Source of the DNA: Caulobacter sp. FWC2
GTDB taxonomy: Bacteria; Pseudomonadota; Alphaproteobacteria; Caulobacterales; Caulobacteraceae
DNA: 64,000 nucleotides
Direction of reading: 5' to 3'
Assembly (NCBI RefSeq): GCF_002742625.1
Contig: NZ_PEBF01000001.1
Location: 3,038,001 to 3,102,000 of the forward strand
The notes under the pieces were generated by a model that saw only the letters and a list, made by a program, of their open reading frames with translations, was not told the origin of the DNA and ran no database searches. A program made the translations under genes and the position numbers. Positions 8,779 through 18,826 of this stretch are shown here, in pieces (the stretch's first letter is position 1; each line of letters opens with the position of its first letter).

Positions 8779-10551
8779 TCAGCCCTCGACGAACACCTTC
8801 TTCAGTTCGTTCTTCATGATCTTGCCATTGGCGTTGCGCGGCAAGGTCTCGTGCCAGAAGACGACCTTCACCGGCACCTTGAAGGCCGCCAGACGATCAG
8901 CGACGAAGGCGCGCAGTTCGGCTTCGGTGGCTTCAGCGCCTGACTTCAGGGTGACGACGGCCGCCGGCTCTTCGCCTAGGGTCTTGTGCGGGATGCCGAC
9001 GAGGGCCGCGTCCATCACCGCCGGGTGGTCATAGAGACAGTTCTCGACCTCGATGCAGTAGATGTTCTCGCCGCCGCGGATCAGCATGTCCTTGGCGCGG
9101 TCGATGATGAAGCAGAAGCCCTCGGCGTCGAGACGCGCCAGATCGCCGGTGCGCACCCAGCCGTCGACGAAGGTGTCGGCGCTGGCCTCGGGCTTGTTCC
9201 AGTAGCCGCGCACGACCTGCGGACCCCGGCACCACAGCTCGCCAACCTCGCCGATCGGCAGCTCGCGATAGGGCTTCTCGACGGTCATGATCTTCAGGTC
9301 CGTGACCGGCACGGCGGGACCGCAGCTGTCGGGGCGGTTCTCGTAGTCTTCCGCTGAGTTGGAGGTCGCCGTCGCGGAGGTCTCGGTCATGCCCCAGCCA
9401 TTGCCCGGCGAGGACTTGGGCCACAGTTCCTTGATCTTGCGCACCAACTCCGGAGCCGAGGGCGCGCCGCCATAGGCGACGGCCTCCAGCGACGAGAGGT
9501 CGTAGTTGGGACGCGAGGGATGCTCGATGATCTGCCAGGCGATGGTCGGGACACCGCCCATCTGGGTCAGCTTCTCGTCCTGGATCAGCTGCATGGCCTT
9601 TTCCGGATCCCACTTGCGGATCATGGCCAGCTTGGCCCCGCCGAACAACGAGGGGTTCAACACCGCGAAGCAGCCCGTGGCGTGGAAGAACGGCACCGAC
9701 AGCAGCGAGCCCTTCTGCGGCAGGCTGGGATCGGGCTGGGGCGGCGCTTCGCCACGGCGCAGGAAGGCGCGGGCGCCGGCGGCGGCGGCGGCGAAGATGT
9801 TGCTGTTGACGTTGCGATGCGTGCCGATCGCGCCCTTGGGCTTCCCCGTGGTGCCCGAGGTGTAGAAGATCGTCGCGTCGTCGTCGGGCGAGATCGCCAC
9901 GGTCGGCAGCGGCTTCTCGTCCAGCTTGGCCCAGTCGTTGGCGCCGCCGATCACCCCTTCCAGATGGATCACATAGGGATGGGCGATCTCCTCAGGCGAG
10001 CGGCTGACATAGACCCGCTTCAGCTCCGGACAGTTGTGAAGGTGTTCGGCCAGGCGCTCGTAGCGCTCGACATCGACGATGGCGACCTTGGCGCCGGAAT
10101 CGACCAGGCCATATTCCAGTTCCGGACCGGTCCACCAGGCGTTCAGAGGCGTGACGATCGCGCCCAGCGACGCCGCCGCGTAGAAAGCCACCGGCCATTC
10201 GGGCAGGTTGCGCATCACGATCGCGACCCGGTCGCCCTTCTCGACGCCGAACGCCTGAAGCTCGGCGGCCATGTGGGTCACGGCGCGGTAGAAAGCCTCG
10301 AAGCTGACCCGCTCGTCCTCGTGCACCAGGAAGATCTTTTCGCCGTGCGCGCGGCCCATCAGCAGCGTGTCGCGCAAGGTGGGGGGAGCGTTCTTCCACA
10401 CCCGGGTCTTCACGCCCCGGATCTCGATCTCCTCCATCTCGCCGGGCGTCCCGGGCTGGGTGATCAAGGCGTAGGCCTGCTGCACGGACATCGCGGGCCA
10501 CGGAACGGGCTTGGCGCCCTGCGGCGCATCCTGGGTGGCGGCCTGGCTCAT
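8779..10551 (-). CDS. Class I adenylate-forming enzyme, probable long-chain-fatty-acid-CoA ligase
   Basis: 590 residues. It contains the P-loop-like AMP-binding motif (IFYTSGTTGKPKGA), the adenine motif GWGMTETSAT, the hinge WVRTGDLARLDAEGFCFI and DMLIRGGENIYCIEVE. The C-terminal catalytic Lys lies in LPRNANGKIMKNELKK. Enzymes with this set activate a carboxylic acid as acyl-AMP and load it on CoA in the cytoplasm. The 40-residue N-terminal stretch (QQAYALITQPGTPGEMEEI) is typical of FadD-like paralogues in Caulobacterales. Chain length is not determinable. Confidence 0.9.
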   Translation of the reverse strand: MSQAATQDAPQGAKPVPWPAMSVQQAYALITQPGTPGEMEEIEIRGVKTRVWKNAPPTLRDTLLMGRAHGEKIFLVHEDERVSFEAFYRAVTHMAAELQAFGVEKGDRVAIVMRNLPEWPVAFYAAASLGAIVTPLNAWWTGPELEYGLVDSGAKVAIVDVERYERLAEHLHNCPELKRVYVSRSPEEIAHPYVIHLEGVIGGANDWAKLDEKPLPTVAISPDDDATIFYTSGTTGKPKGAIGTHRNVNSNIFAAAAAGARAFLRRGEAPPQPDPSLPQKGSLLSVPFFHATGCFAVLNPSLFGGAKLAMIRKWDPEKAMQLIQDEKLTQMGGVPTIAWQIIEHPSRPNYDLSSLEAVAYGGAPSAPELVRKIKELWPKSSPGNGWGMTETSATATSNSAEDYENRPDSCGPAVPVTDLKIMTVEKPYRELPIGEVGELWCRGPQVVRGYWNKPEASADTFVDGWVRTGDLARLDAEGFCFIIDRAKDMLIRGGENIYCIEVENCLYDHPAVMDAALVGIPHKTLGEEPAAVVTLKSGAEATEAELRAFVADRLAAFKVPVKVVFWHETLPRNANGKIMKNELKKVFVEG

Positions 10552-10748
10552 TCTACTCTCCCGGTTTTGACGTCACGCCCTGTTTGATCGAGCGCGTTCG
10601 CCGACCAGAGAGCACAGCCGCAAGCCGGATGCAAACGTCCGTTTGACGCTAGGAGAACATTGATAACCTAGACACGCCATAGGAGCCTGGACACCGCGCA
10701 TACGAAGGCCGATGACCTAGCGTCATTTTCCAAGTCCGGAGCGCCGCC

Positions 10749-11396
10749 TTGGCCGAATCCCTGCTCTTTCCCGATCGGCAATTCGCCGCCTTCCTGTTCG
10801 ACATGGACGGCACGGTCTTGACGTCGGTCGTCGCCAGCGAGCGGGTCTGGGGCGCTTGGGCGCGAAGGCACGACCTGGATGTCGCGGCGGTGCTGAAATG
10901 CATCCACGGGCGGCGGGCGATCGAGACGGTGCGGAGCTTCGACATCCCGGACGAGGCGGCCGAGGTCCAGTGGCTGATGGAGGGCGAGATCGCCGACGTC
11001 GAGGGCATCGACGCCATCGAAGGCGCGGCCGCTTTCCTGAACGCCCTGCCCGCCGATCGTTGGGCCGTCGTCACTTCAGCCCCACGCGAACTGGCCAAGG
11101 TGCGGCTGGCGGCGGCGGGTCTGCCCCTCCCCGCCGTGCTGGTCACGGCCGAGGACGTCGAGCACGGCAAGCCAGCGCCCGATTGCTTCCTGCTGGCGGC
11201 CCAGCGCCTGGGCCACCCGATCGAGGATTGCCTAGTGTTTGAAGACGCTCCGGCGGGCATCGCAGCGGCCGAGGCGGCCGGAGCCAGCATCGTGGTGATC
11301 ACCGCCACGCACAGCCATCCGCTGGAGACGCCGCATCCGGGCGTCTCCAGCTATGGTCTTCTCAAGTCGACGCCCGAGGGCGCGCTGAGCTTTTAG
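10749..11396 (+). CDS. HAD-superfamily hydrolase, subfamily IA (sugar-phosphatase/phosphoglucomutase-like)
   Basis: 215 residues starting at a TTG, supported by CGGAG upstream and an in-frame stop at 10713. Motif I is [10 protein letters not shown] (nucleophile Asp in DMDGT), followed by a helical cap ([19 protein letters not shown]), motif [10 protein letters not shown] and motifs [21 protein letters not shown] and [18 protein letters not shown]. This fits small phosphatases acting on phosphosugars such as 2-deoxyglucose-6-P or mannitol-1-P. Its TAG stop overlaps the convergent valS TAA stop, so no terminator fits between them. Confidence 0.9.
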   Translation: MAESLLFPDRQFAAFLFDMDGTVLTSVVASERVWGAWARRHDLDVAAVLKCIHGRRAIETVRSFDIPDEAAEVQWLMEGEIADVEGIDAIEGAAAFLNALPADRWAVVTSAPRELAKVRLAAAGLPLPAVLVTAEDVEHGKPAPDCFLLAAQRLGHPIEDCLVFEDAPAGIAAAEAAGASIVVITATHSHPLETPHPGVSSYGLLKSTPEGALSF

Positions 11397-14215
11397 CCCA
11401 CCGACTCCAGGCGGCTCAGCGCCGCCTCGAGCTTGGCCTTGGCGGCCTCGGCCTCGGCCAGGCGCTCGCGGTTTTCCTCGACGACCTCTTCCTTGGCGCG
11501 GGCCAGGAAGTCGGGGTTGCCGAGCTTCTTGTTGACCTTCTCGATCTCGCCGGCGTGGCCGGCGATTTCCTTGGTCAGGCGCGCCTTCTCGGCCGTCAGG
11601 TCGATGAAGTCGGCGATGGCCAGGGCCCCAGTCGCCTCGCCCATGACGATCGGCACCGAGCCGGCCGGGGCCGCCTCGGCTTCACGCACGCTGTCCAGGC
11701 GGGCCAGGGTCAGCAGCAGGTCACGGTGACGGGCCAGGCGAGCCTTGGTCTCCGCGCCGGCGCCAATGATGCTGAGCGCCGGCTTGGCCGACGGCGGCAC
11801 GTTCATCTCGGCGCGGATCGAGCGGATCTCGCCGACCGTCTCGACCAGCCAGCCGATCTCGGCCTCGGCGTCGGCGTCGATCCACTCGGCGGGCAGTTCC
11901 GGCCACTCGGCCGAGATCAGCATGGTGTCGCGGGCCGGGCCGAACACGGCGGTCTTCTGCCACAGCTCCTCGGTGATGAACGGCATCACCGGGTGCAGCA
12001 GCTTGAGGATCACGTCCAGCGCCCAGGCGGCCGTGGCGCGGGTCTCGGCCTTGGCGGCGGCGTCGTCGCCGTTCAGGATCGGCTTGGCCAGCTCCAGGTA
12101 CCAGTCGCAGAACACGTTCCAGACGAAGCGATACAGCGCGCCGGCGGCCTCGTCGAACGCCGGGCCTTCCAGGGCCTTGGTCACCTCGGCGACGGTCTTG
12201 ACCGTCTCGCCTCGGATCCACTTGTTGATCGGCTGCTCCACGGTCGAAGGATCGAAGCCCTCGATGCGGACGCACTCGTTCATCTGGGCGAAGCGCGAGG
12301 CGTTCCACAGCTTGGTGCCGAAGTTGCGATAGCCCTCGATGCGCTGCTTGCTGAGCTTGATGTCGCGCGCCTGGCCCGACATCGCCGTCATGGTGAAGCG
12401 CACCGCGTCGCAGCCCAGTTCGTCGATCAGGATCAGCGGATCCATCACGTTGCCCTTTGACTTGCTCATCTTGGCGCCCTTCTCGTCACGGACGAGGGCG
12501 TTGATGAACACCTGCTTGAACGGTACTTCGCCCATGAAGTGGATGCCCATCATCATCATCCGGGCGACCCAGAAGAAGATGATGTCGAAACCGGTGACCA
12601 GGGTGCTGGTCGGGTAGAAGCGCGCCAGATCGACGGTCTTTTCCGGCCAGCCCAGGGTCGAGAACGGCCACAGGGCCGAGCTGAACCAGGTGTCGAGGAC
12701 GTCTTCGTCCTGGGCCAGGACGACGCTTGTGTAGCGTTGCCGATCAGCCGGGACACTATCGCCAACCGAACTTGCAACAGCACCAATCTTGACGTCGCAG
12801 CCGTAGAAGCTCGACGCCTCCGCCAACGCCTCCGCTTCCGTCTCGGCAACAAAAATCCGAGCCGGGCCAGGTGAAGCATAACCTTCATCGTTCGCAGGCG
12901 GCCCGAACCACGCCGGGATACGGTGACCCCACCAGAGCTGGCGCGAGACGCACCACGGCTCGATGTTGCGCAGCCATTCGAAGTAGGTCTTTTCCCAATG
13001 CTTGGGCTCGAAGACCGTCTCGCCCTCTTCCACAGCCTTCAGGGCCGGCTGGGCCAGGGTCTTGGCGTCGACGTACCACTGGTCGGTCAGGAAGGGCTCG
13101 ATGACCACGCCCGAACGGTCGCCGTGCGGGACCATGTGCTTGGTCTTCTCGATCTCCTTCAGCCAGCCCTCTTCCTCGGCGCGGGCGACGATGGCCTTGC
13201 GCGCCACGAAGCGGTCCATGCCGACGAACTCGGGCGGAACAGAGTCGTTCAGCTTGGCCTCGACGGTCAGGATGTTGATGACGGCCAGCCCTGCCCGCTT
13301 GCCGACTTGGAAGTCGTTGAAGTCGTGGGCCGGGGTGATCTTTACCGCGCCCGAGCCCTTGGTCGGGTCGGCGTAGTCGTCGGCGACGATCGGGATGCGG
13401 CGACCGACGATCGGCAGGGTCACGAACTTGCCGACCAGGCCCTTGTAGCGGTCGTCGTCGGGGTGAACCGCGACGCCGGTGTCGCCCAGCATCGTCTCCG
13501 GACGCGTGGTCGCCACGACGATGTAGTCGCGGGTCTCGAATTCAGTGGCCTTGCCCTCCTCGTCGAAGGCGATCGGGTGCTGGTAGGTGACGCCGTCGGC
13601 CAGCGGATAGGCGAAGTGCCAATAGGCGCCGTCGACCTCCTTCTGCTCGACCTCGAGGTCGGAGATGGCGGTCTGGAACTGCGGATCCCAGTTGACCAGG
13701 CGCTTGTCGCGATACAGCAGGTTCTGCTTGTAGAGCTGGACGAAAACCTTGCGGACCGCGGCTGACAGGCCTTCGTCCAGGGTGAAGCGCTCGCGCGACC
13801 AGTCGCAGCTGGCGCCCAGGCGGCGCAGCTGGTTGGTGATGGTCCCGCCGCTCTCGGCCTTCCATTCCCAGACCTTGGCCACGAAGGCCTCGCGGCCCAT
13901 GTCGCGGCGGCCGATATTGCCGGCGGCGGCCAGCTGGCGCTCCACCACCATCTGGGTGGCGATGCCCGCATGGTCGGTGCCCGGCAGCCACAGGGCGGCC
14001 TTGCCGCGCATGCGGTGGAAGCGGGTCAGCACGTCCTGCAGCGTGTTGTTCAGCGCGTGGCCGATGTGCAAGGACCCCGTGACGTTCGGCGGCGGGATCA
14101 CGATGACAAACGGCTCGGCGTTCGGATCCTCGCTCGGCTTGAAGGCCCCGGAGGCCTCCCAGGCGGCGTACAGGCGGGGTTCGACGGACTTGGGATCGAA
14201 GGTCTTTTCAAGCAT
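11393..14215 (-). CDS. valS: Valyl-tRNA synthetase
   Basis: 940 residues from the ATG at 14215 ([16 protein letters not shown]); the frame is open upstream but that part is low-complexity and unlike ValRS. The HIGH motif ([16 protein letters not shown]) lies near residue 45 and the KMSKS loop is [14 protein letters not shown]. An editing CP1 domain and a C-terminal coiled-coil arm ([18 protein letters not shown]) complete a class Ia enzyme that charges tRNA-Val and hydrolyses misacylated Thr-tRNA. About 170 bp inside the gene (12725-12890) are less GC-rich than the flanks and encode a segment that may be lineage-specific. A terminator-like gap separates it from popZ. Confidence 0.97.
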   Translation of the reverse strand: MLEKTFDPKSVEPRLYAAWEASGAFKPSEDPNAEPFVIVIPPPNVTGSLHIGHALNNTLQDVLTRFHRMRGKAALWLPGTDHAGIATQMVVERQLAAAGNIGRRDMGREAFVAKVWEWKAESGGTITNQLRRLGASCDWSRERFTLDEGLSAAVRKVFVQLYKQNLLYRDKRLVNWDPQFQTAISDLEVEQKEVDGAYWHFAYPLADGVTYQHPIAFDEEGKATEFETRDYIVVATTRPETMLGDTGVAVHPDDDRYKGLVGKFVTLPIVGRRIPIVADDYADPTKGSGAVKITPAHDFNDFQVGKRAGLAVINILTVEAKLNDSVPPEFVGMDRFVARKAIVARAEEEGWLKEIEKTKHMVPHGDRSGVVIEPFLTDQWYVDAKTLAQPALKAVEEGETVFEPKHWEKTYFEWLRNIEPWCVSRQLWWGHRIPAWFGPPANDEGYASPGPARIFVAETEAEALAEASSFYGCDVKIGAVASSVGDSVPADRQRYTSVVLAQDEDVLDTWFSSALWPFSTLGWPEKTVDLARFYPTSTLVTGFDIIFFWVARMMMMGIHFMGEVPFKQVFINALVRDEKGAKMSKSKGNVMDPLILIDELGCDAVRFTMTAMSGQARDIKLSKQRIEGYRNFGTKLWNASRFAQMNECVRIEGFDPSTVEQPINKWIRGETVKTVAEVTKALEGPAFDEAAGALYRFVWNVFCDWYLELAKPILNGDDAAAKAETRATAAWALDVILKLLHPVMPFITEELWQKTAVFGPARDTMLISAEWPELPAEWIDADAEAEIGWLVETVGEIRSIRAEMNVPPSAKPALSIIGAGAETKARLARHRDLLLTLARLDSVREAEAAPAGSVPIVMGEATGALAIADFIDLTAEKARLTKEIAGHAGEIEKVNKKLGNPDFLARAKEEVVEENRERLAEAEAAKAKLEAALSRLESVG

Positions 14216-14287
14216 GGCGGAGCGGATATGCCATCTGCGGCCCGCGCGGGAAACCGGCGGGCCTGGATTTGTGGGGAATTCACAACG

Positions 14288-14316
14288 AAAAAAGGCGGCC
14301 GCCGCGGCGACCGCCT
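14288..14316 (-). terminator. Intrinsic terminator after popZ
   Basis: On the minus strand a GC-rich hairpin (GGCGG ... CCGCC ends, 14294-14315) is followed by six T residues, 25 bp past the popZ stop and before the valS start region. Confidence 0.7.
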
Positions 14317-14340
14317 CGATTTTTCGAGAATCGAGCGCGT

Positions 14341-14874
14341 TTAGCCGCGACCGCGGGCGATGCGCTGTACTTCTTCCTCGACCTTGGTCTCGACGATGCG
14401 CGGCAGGTTCTGGTCCAGCCACTCCTTGAGCAGCGGGCGCAGCAGCTCGCGCACGACGTCCTCCAGCGTGCGGCCGTCCTTGGGCATCAGCAGGGCCGAG
14501 CTCAGGCTGCCGAACGCGCTAGCGGCGGCCGAGGCGGCGTGGTCGCCGACCAGGTTGTCGGCCATTTCGTCGCGGTTGAACGCCGGCGTCGAGGGCGGCG
14601 GGGTGTAGACCGGCTCGGGCGCGGGGTCCGGCGGCGAATAGACGTCGATGTCGCCGACGCTTTCCAGCGGCGGCAGCTCGGGCTCCGGCTCCGCAATGAT
14701 CGGATCGGTCAGCTCGAGGATATCGTCGTCGAAAGGCTCGGGCTCGGGCTCCGGCGGCGGAGGCGGCGCGGCCTCGGCCGCAGGCTCCGCCGGCGCGTCA
14801 TCCTCCGAGATGATGCGTCGGATGGAGGCGAGGATCTCCTCCATCGTCGGTTCTTGAGAGCTCTGATCGGACAT
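14341..14874 (-). CDS. popZ: Polar organizing protein PopZ
   Basis: 177 residues. The N-terminal helix ([16 protein letters not shown]) is the partner-binding segment. A Pro/Glu/Asp-rich acidic linker (residues ~25-100, [15 protein letters not shown]) follows, and the C-terminal helices ([36 protein letters not shown]) drive oligomerisation. The layout and wording match C. crescentus PopZ closely. PopZ forms the polar microdomain that tethers ParB-parS and recruits cell-cycle regulators such as SpmX, ChpT and CpdR. It lies between valS and a TolC-family gene and ends with a strong terminator. This gene is the best single marker that the host is Caulobacter. Confidence 0.97.
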   Translation of the reverse strand: MSDQSSQEPTMEEILASIRRIISEDDAPAEPAAEAAPPPPPEPEPEPFDDDILELTDPIIAEPEPELPPLESVGDIDVYSPPDPAPEPVYTPPPSTPAFNRDEMADNLVGDHAASAAASAFGSLSSALLMPKDGRTLEDVVRELLRPLLKEWLDQNLPRIVETKVEEEVQRIARGRG

Positions 14875-15003
14875 GTGCGGGGGCCGTCGTAAAGGGTACG
14901 AATCCTTGCGCGCCCTAGGACGCGCTTGGCGGCGATGGTGCAGACTTACGCGTGTTAAGCAAGCGCAAGTCCACGCCTGAGCGGAATCGACGCGGGGTTA
15001 AGG

Positions 15004-16464
15004 CTACTTGGAGGCCGCCGCGCTGGGAGAGGACGACTTCGTCGACGGCGCACCGACCTTGTCGATCGCCTGGATCACCGGCTCCCACGGCACCCAGCCC
15101 ACGCTGTGCGTCACGCGGTTGTAGGAGGCCTTGGGATCATAAGGCGTCGCGCCCGTCGACAGCTTGTTGACGTCCAGCTGGCCCATGGCCTGCAGGACCA
15201 CGGCGCTGGCCACGTATTCGTCGCGACGGGCGCTGACCAGGGCCAGCTCTGCGTTCGACAGTTCCAGCTGGGCGTTCAGCACGTCCAGCGTGGTGCGCAG
15301 GCCGACCTGCTGCTCCTGGCGCACGCCCTCGAAGGCGATGCGGGTGGCGCGGACCTGTTCCTCGTTCGACCCCAGCTGGGCGCGCGAGGCCAGCAGATTG
15401 CTCCAGGCGTTGGAGACCTGCTGGATCGCGGTGCGCCGGGCGCTTTCCGTGGCGCTGCGGGCGGCGTTCTCGCGCTCGGTGGCGGCGCGGACCTGCGAGG
15501 TCGTCAGGCCGCCGGCGAAGATCGGCACCGAGGCGGTGACCGCCCCCGAAATGGTGCGCGAATAGTCGTCGAACTGACTGCCGACACCCGAGGTGCGGCC
15601 GGCGTCGAAGCCGATCCCCGCGCGGGCCGAGATGGTCGGACGATAGCCGGCCTTGGCCACGGCCACGCGGGCGGCGGCGGACTCTTCGTTGTACTTGGCC
15701 GAGGTCACGCCCGGATTGGTCGTCTGGGCGGCTTCAAAGGCTTGGTCGACAGAGGCGGGCAGCAGGCCGGCCAGGGTCGGTTCCGGAGCCAGGTCGCCGG
15801 CGGTCTGGCCAACGACAGCGGCATAGCCGGCGCGGCTGACTTCCAGCTGGGCCTGAGCGCCCGAGAGACCGGCCTTGGCGGCAGCCAGGCGCGCCTGGGA
15901 CTGGGCGACGTCGGTGCGGGTGATCTCGCCCACATCGAAGCGGGCGTTGGATTCGTCGAGCTGACGCTGCAGGACCGCGACGTTTTCCTTGGCGATGCGC
16001 AGGCGTTCCTGGTCGCGGCGGACATCGACATAGGCCTGAACGACGTTGACGAGCACGTTCTGCTCGACCGAGCGCAGGCTTTCGCGGGCCGACAGCACGT
16101 CGGCCTCGGCGGCGCTAAGCGTCGCGCTGGCCCGGCCGCCGGTGTAGAGCGGCTGGGTCACCGAGACCGTGGCGCTGCTGCCGGAGGACTTGACCGTGGA
16201 GCCCGAGCCGGCCGGGTTGACGTTCGCCCCGGTCACGTCCAGCGCGGCGCCGACCGTCGGGCGGAAGCCCGACTTGGCCTGAACGACACCCTCGTCGGTG
16301 ATGCGGGCGCTGGCGCGCTGCTGCTGCAGCGTGGGATTGGTCTGATAGGCCAGGGCGATCGCGTCGGCCAGAGTATCAGCGTGAGCGGCGGAAAACGCGC
16401 CGGCCAGCAGGCTGGCGCAGCAAGCGGCGGCCAGGAGCCCGGCCCGTCGACGGTTCGACATCAA
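15004..16464 (-). CDS. rsaFb: TolC-family outer membrane efflux/secretion protein (RsaF-like)
   Basis: 486 residues with a cleavable signal peptide (LLAAACCASLLAGAFSAAHA). Two homologous halves alternate beta strands and long helices (TLADAIALAYQTNPTLQQQR; SLRSVEQNVLVNVVQAYVDV; QVGLRTTLDVLNAQLELSNA), as in TolC trimers spanning outer membrane and periplasm. In C. crescentus the TolC gene beside popZ is, from memory, RsaFb, one of two outer-membrane partners of the S-layer type I secretion system; the symbol rests on that synteny. A general efflux role is also possible. The last ~60 residues are extra beyond the TolC core. Confidence 0.9.
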   Translation of the reverse strand: MMSNRRRAGLLAAACCASLLAGAFSAAHADTLADAIALAYQTNPTLQQQRASARITDEGVVQAKSGFRPTVGAALDVTGANVNPAGSGSTVKSSGSSATVSVTQPLYTGGRASATLSAAEADVLSARESLRSVEQNVLVNVVQAYVDVRRDQERLRIAKENVAVLQRQLDESNARFDVGEITRTDVAQSQARLAAAKAGLSGAQAQLEVSRAGYAAVVGQTAGDLAPEPTLAGLLPASVDQAFEAAQTTNPGVTSAKYNEESAAARVAVAKAGYRPTISARAGIGFDAGRTSGVGSQFDDYSRTISGAVTASVPIFAGGLTTSQVRAATERENAARSATESARRTAIQQVSNAWSNLLASRAQLGSNEEQVRATRIAFEGVRQEQQVGLRTTLDVLNAQLELSNAELALVSARRDEYVASAVVLQAMGQLDVNKLSTGATPYDPKASYNRVTHSVGWVPWEPVIQAIDKVGAPSTKSSSPSAAASK

Positions 16465-16591
16465 ATTCTTTCCCCAATCCCCGCGAAGCGCGCGCTCGCC
16501 ACAATATGACCGCGTGTAAGTCCAGCCGCCAGACGCCGCTAGTTAAGCTTTTTTCACGCAGACGTTGCGGCAGGCTAGCGCCCAAGGATGT

Positions 16592-17164
16592 TTAGAAGCT
16601 GAACCCGGTCTCGACCTCGAAACCGGCCAGCATCGGCGGCGAGGCGTCGAAGGCCTGGCGACGGCCCACGCCGTCCTCGGCCCGCAGGTAAATGGCCGCG
16701 CGGCCGACCGGGCCGGTGCGCTCGACGACGCCCAGACGGCCGCCGATGGCCAGGGCGTCCCGCCAGGCCTTGGGGGCCGCAGCGACCGCGCCTTCGCAGA
16801 TGATCACGTCGTAGGAATCGGCCGGCACCGCCGTCAGGTCGTCGCCTTCAAGGCGGGTGACGGCCAGGCCCATGGTCTCGAGCACGGTCGCGGCATAGGG
16901 CGCGGCGATGGCCAGGGCCTTTTCGCCTCCGCGGGGCTTGAGCGTCTGCAGCAGCTTGCCCACTTCACGCGGGCGCAGCAGCCACCGGCCGGGCGCGTAC
17001 TCGATGTCGGCGTCGGCATAGGCCAGATAGCCCTTCGAAGCCGGCACGAAGCTTTCGCGCGCCACCACCCGCAGGGCGTCCTGCAGCGGCAGGTCGGTGA
17101 CGTCGGCGGTGCGAATTTGGCTCTCGACCATGTTCAGCCGCGCGGCGGCGAAGTCGGTGCTCAT
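16592..17164 (-). CDS. pcm: Protein-L-isoaspartate O-methyltransferase family protein
   Basis: 190 residues from the ATG at 17164 (GAGGG ribosome site upstream); the longer frame adds an unlikely basic leader. It shows the N-terminal NMVESQIRTADVTDLPL and FVPASKGYLAYAD segments of the PCMT family. The Rossmann core (ALAIAAPYAATVLETMG, YDVIICEGAVAAAP) is degenerate compared with the usual GxGxGY motif. Canonical PCMT repairs isoaspartyl residues using SAM. The weak motif I makes full repair activity uncertain. The gene is divergent from the small membrane ORF at 17459. Confidence 0.85.
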   Translation of the reverse strand: MSTDFAAARLNMVESQIRTADVTDLPLQDALRVVARESFVPASKGYLAYADADIEYAPGRWLLRPREVGKLLQTLKPRGGEKALAIAAPYAATVLETMGLAVTRLEGDDLTAVPADSYDVIICEGAVAAAPKAWRDALAIGGRLGVVERTGPVGRAAIYLRAEDGVGRRQAFDASPPMLAGFEVETGFSF

Positions 17165-17458
17165 GGAATCCCTCGAAGGACTGGACTTTCGAGCAGGCTT
17201 ATAGGTCCGCGCCCGGCCGAAACGCAATGCGATCGGAGGCCGCGTCCTCACAGCTATCCTCCTGTGAGCGCCTTAAAAGCGACATCACGCTCAGGAGACA
17301 TGGCCCGAAAGTTCAAAAGACGGTCATCAGAGCGAATGACGGCGACTGTCACGTAACCTCGATTGATCCGTCTCGCCGTATGGTAAATATGCGGCCATCG
17401 AAGGCGCTGCCGTCGATTGGGGAGGAAGCCAGAACAGTAGGCTTCATAGGAAACCGCC
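17165..17458. promoter_or_regulatory. Divergent intergenic region between pcm and a small membrane-protein gene
   Basis: About 294 bp with no convincing ORF. It contains a 7-bp inverted repeat CTCACAG-N8-CTGTGAG (17247-17253 with 17262-17268), a possible operator or hairpin, and an AT-rich stretch around 17380-17395 that could be a promoter for the plus-strand gene. No known operator is recognised. Confidence 0.4.
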
Positions 17459-17638
17459 ATGCTGAGTGCGCCCGTTGTGATCGTGGCGACGATCTGCGCT
17501 CTGATCGTGATCTATTTCCTGCCCCGCCTAGCCTCGGTCGGCCGCAAGCTCTATGGCCGCTATCGCCGCCGTCAGCGCAACCAGCGGCTGGAACGCGAAC
17601 GCCAGGCGCAATTGCAAAAACGCGCCCAACCGCATTGA
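17459..17638 (+). CDS. Small single-pass membrane protein
   Basis: 59 residues. The N-terminal ~21 residues form one transmembrane helix (SAPVVIVATICALIVIYFLP). A strongly basic Arg/Gln-rich tail follows (KLYGRYRRRQRNQRLERER), predicted cytoplasmic by the positive-inside rule. AGGA precedes the ATG by 8 bp. It sits 99 bp upstream of the GT4/debranching pair on the same strand and could share their transcript. No family recognised; hydrophobicity pattern and ribosome site are the support. Confidence 0.55.
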   Translation: MLSAPVVIVATICALIVIYFLPRLASVGRKLYGRYRRRQRNQRLERERQAQLQKRAQPH

Positions 17639-17737
17639 GGCCGGAAAAGGGCGCGTTGCGGAACCAATAGCGGCGATCGGAACTGATCTGGGGCGGACCC
17701 GCGCCGCGTTCCAGTTCCCCCCGTCAAGGTTCGCGCC

Positions 17738-18811
17738 ATGAAGATCGCCCAAGTCACCCCCCTGTACGAGGCTGTTCCGCCGCGCCTTTACGGCGGCACC
17801 GAGAGGGTCGTCGCCCACCTGACCGACGCCCTGGTCGATCTCGGCCACGAGGTCACGCTGTTCGCCAGCGCCGAGGCCCAGACCAAGGCGCGCCTGATCG
17901 CCGTCCGCGATCAGGCCATTCGGCTCGACCCCGCGCCCCTCAAGTCCGATCTCGCCTCCCACCTGACCCAGCTGGCCGAGGTGCGGGCCCTGGCCGATCA
18001 GTTCGACATCATCCACTTCCACACCGACATGGTGCAGTTCCCGTTCTTTGCCGACCGCGCCAAGAACACCCTCACCACCCTGCACGGCCGGCTGGACCTC
18101 AAGGACCTGCCCGCCGTCTACAAGCGCTGGCCGCAGTTCCCGCTGGTCTCCATCAGCGACGACCAACGCCGCCCCCTGCCCTTCGCGAACTGGGCCGGCA
18201 CCGTCCACCACGGCATGAACGCCGACATCTACGCCTTCTCGGCCAAGAGCGAGGGTTACCTGGCCTTCCTGGGTCGTATCTCCCCGGAAAAGCGTCCCGA
18301 CCGCGCCATCAACCTGGCCAAGCGCTTGGGCAAGCGCCTGAAGATCGCCGCCAAGGTCGATCCCGCCGACCGCGCCTACTACGACGAGGTCATCGCGCCG
18401 ATGATCAAGGACGAGCCGCTGATCGAGTTCGTCGGGGAGATTGGCGACGGCGACAAGTCGGCCTTCCTGGGCGGTGCGGACGCTCTGCTCTTCCCGATCG
18501 ACTGGCCCGAGCCCTTTGGTCTGGTGATGATCGAGGCCATGGCCTGCGGTACGCCCGTGGTGGCCTATGCCTGCGGCTCGGTGCCCGAGGTCATCGAAGA
18601 CGGCCTGACCGGCTTCATGGTCAACAATGACGACGAGGCCGCCGACGCCATTCTTCGCGCCGAAAAGCTGGATCGAAAGCGTGTCCGTGCGCGTTTCGAA
18701 GAACGGTTTTCGTCCGAGGCGATGGCCCGCCGTTACGTCGCCCTCTACGAGCGGCTGTGCGGCGGCGCGGCTGTCTATCCGTCCTTGGTCGATATGGCGG
18801 CTAGCGCATGA
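17738..18811 (+). CDS. GT4-family glycosyltransferase
   Basis: 357 residues. The N-terminal Rossmann domain begins MKIAQVTPLYEAVPP, with a RLYGGTERVV loop typical of GT4 retaining transferases. The C-terminal donor-binding half has YLAFLGRISPEKRPD, LFPIDWPEPFGLVMIEAMACGTPVVAY and a GSVPEVIEDGLTGFMV loop, including the E-x7-E-like pair. Such enzymes transfer a nucleotide-activated sugar in the cytoplasm. The debranching-like gene starts 15 bp downstream (GAAGGAGGGG ribosome site), indicating an operon for glucan or oligosaccharide metabolism. Donor and acceptor are unknown. Confidence 0.92.
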   Translation: MKIAQVTPLYEAVPPRLYGGTERVVAHLTDALVDLGHEVTLFASAEAQTKARLIAVRDQAIRLDPAPLKSDLASHLTQLAEVRALADQFDIIHFHTDMVQFPFFADRAKNTLTTLHGRLDLKDLPAVYKRWPQFPLVSISDDQRRPLPFANWAGTVHHGMNADIYAFSAKSEGYLAFLGRISPEKRPDRAINLAKRLGKRLKIAAKVDPADRAYYDEVIAPMIKDEPLIEFVGEIGDGDKSAFLGGADALLFPIDWPEPFGLVMIEAMACGTPVVAYACGSVPEVIEDGLTGFMVNNDDEAADAILRAEKLDRKRVRARFEERFSSEAMARRYVALYERLCGGAAVYPSLVDMAASA

Positions 18812-18826
18812 ATTGAAGGAGGGGCC

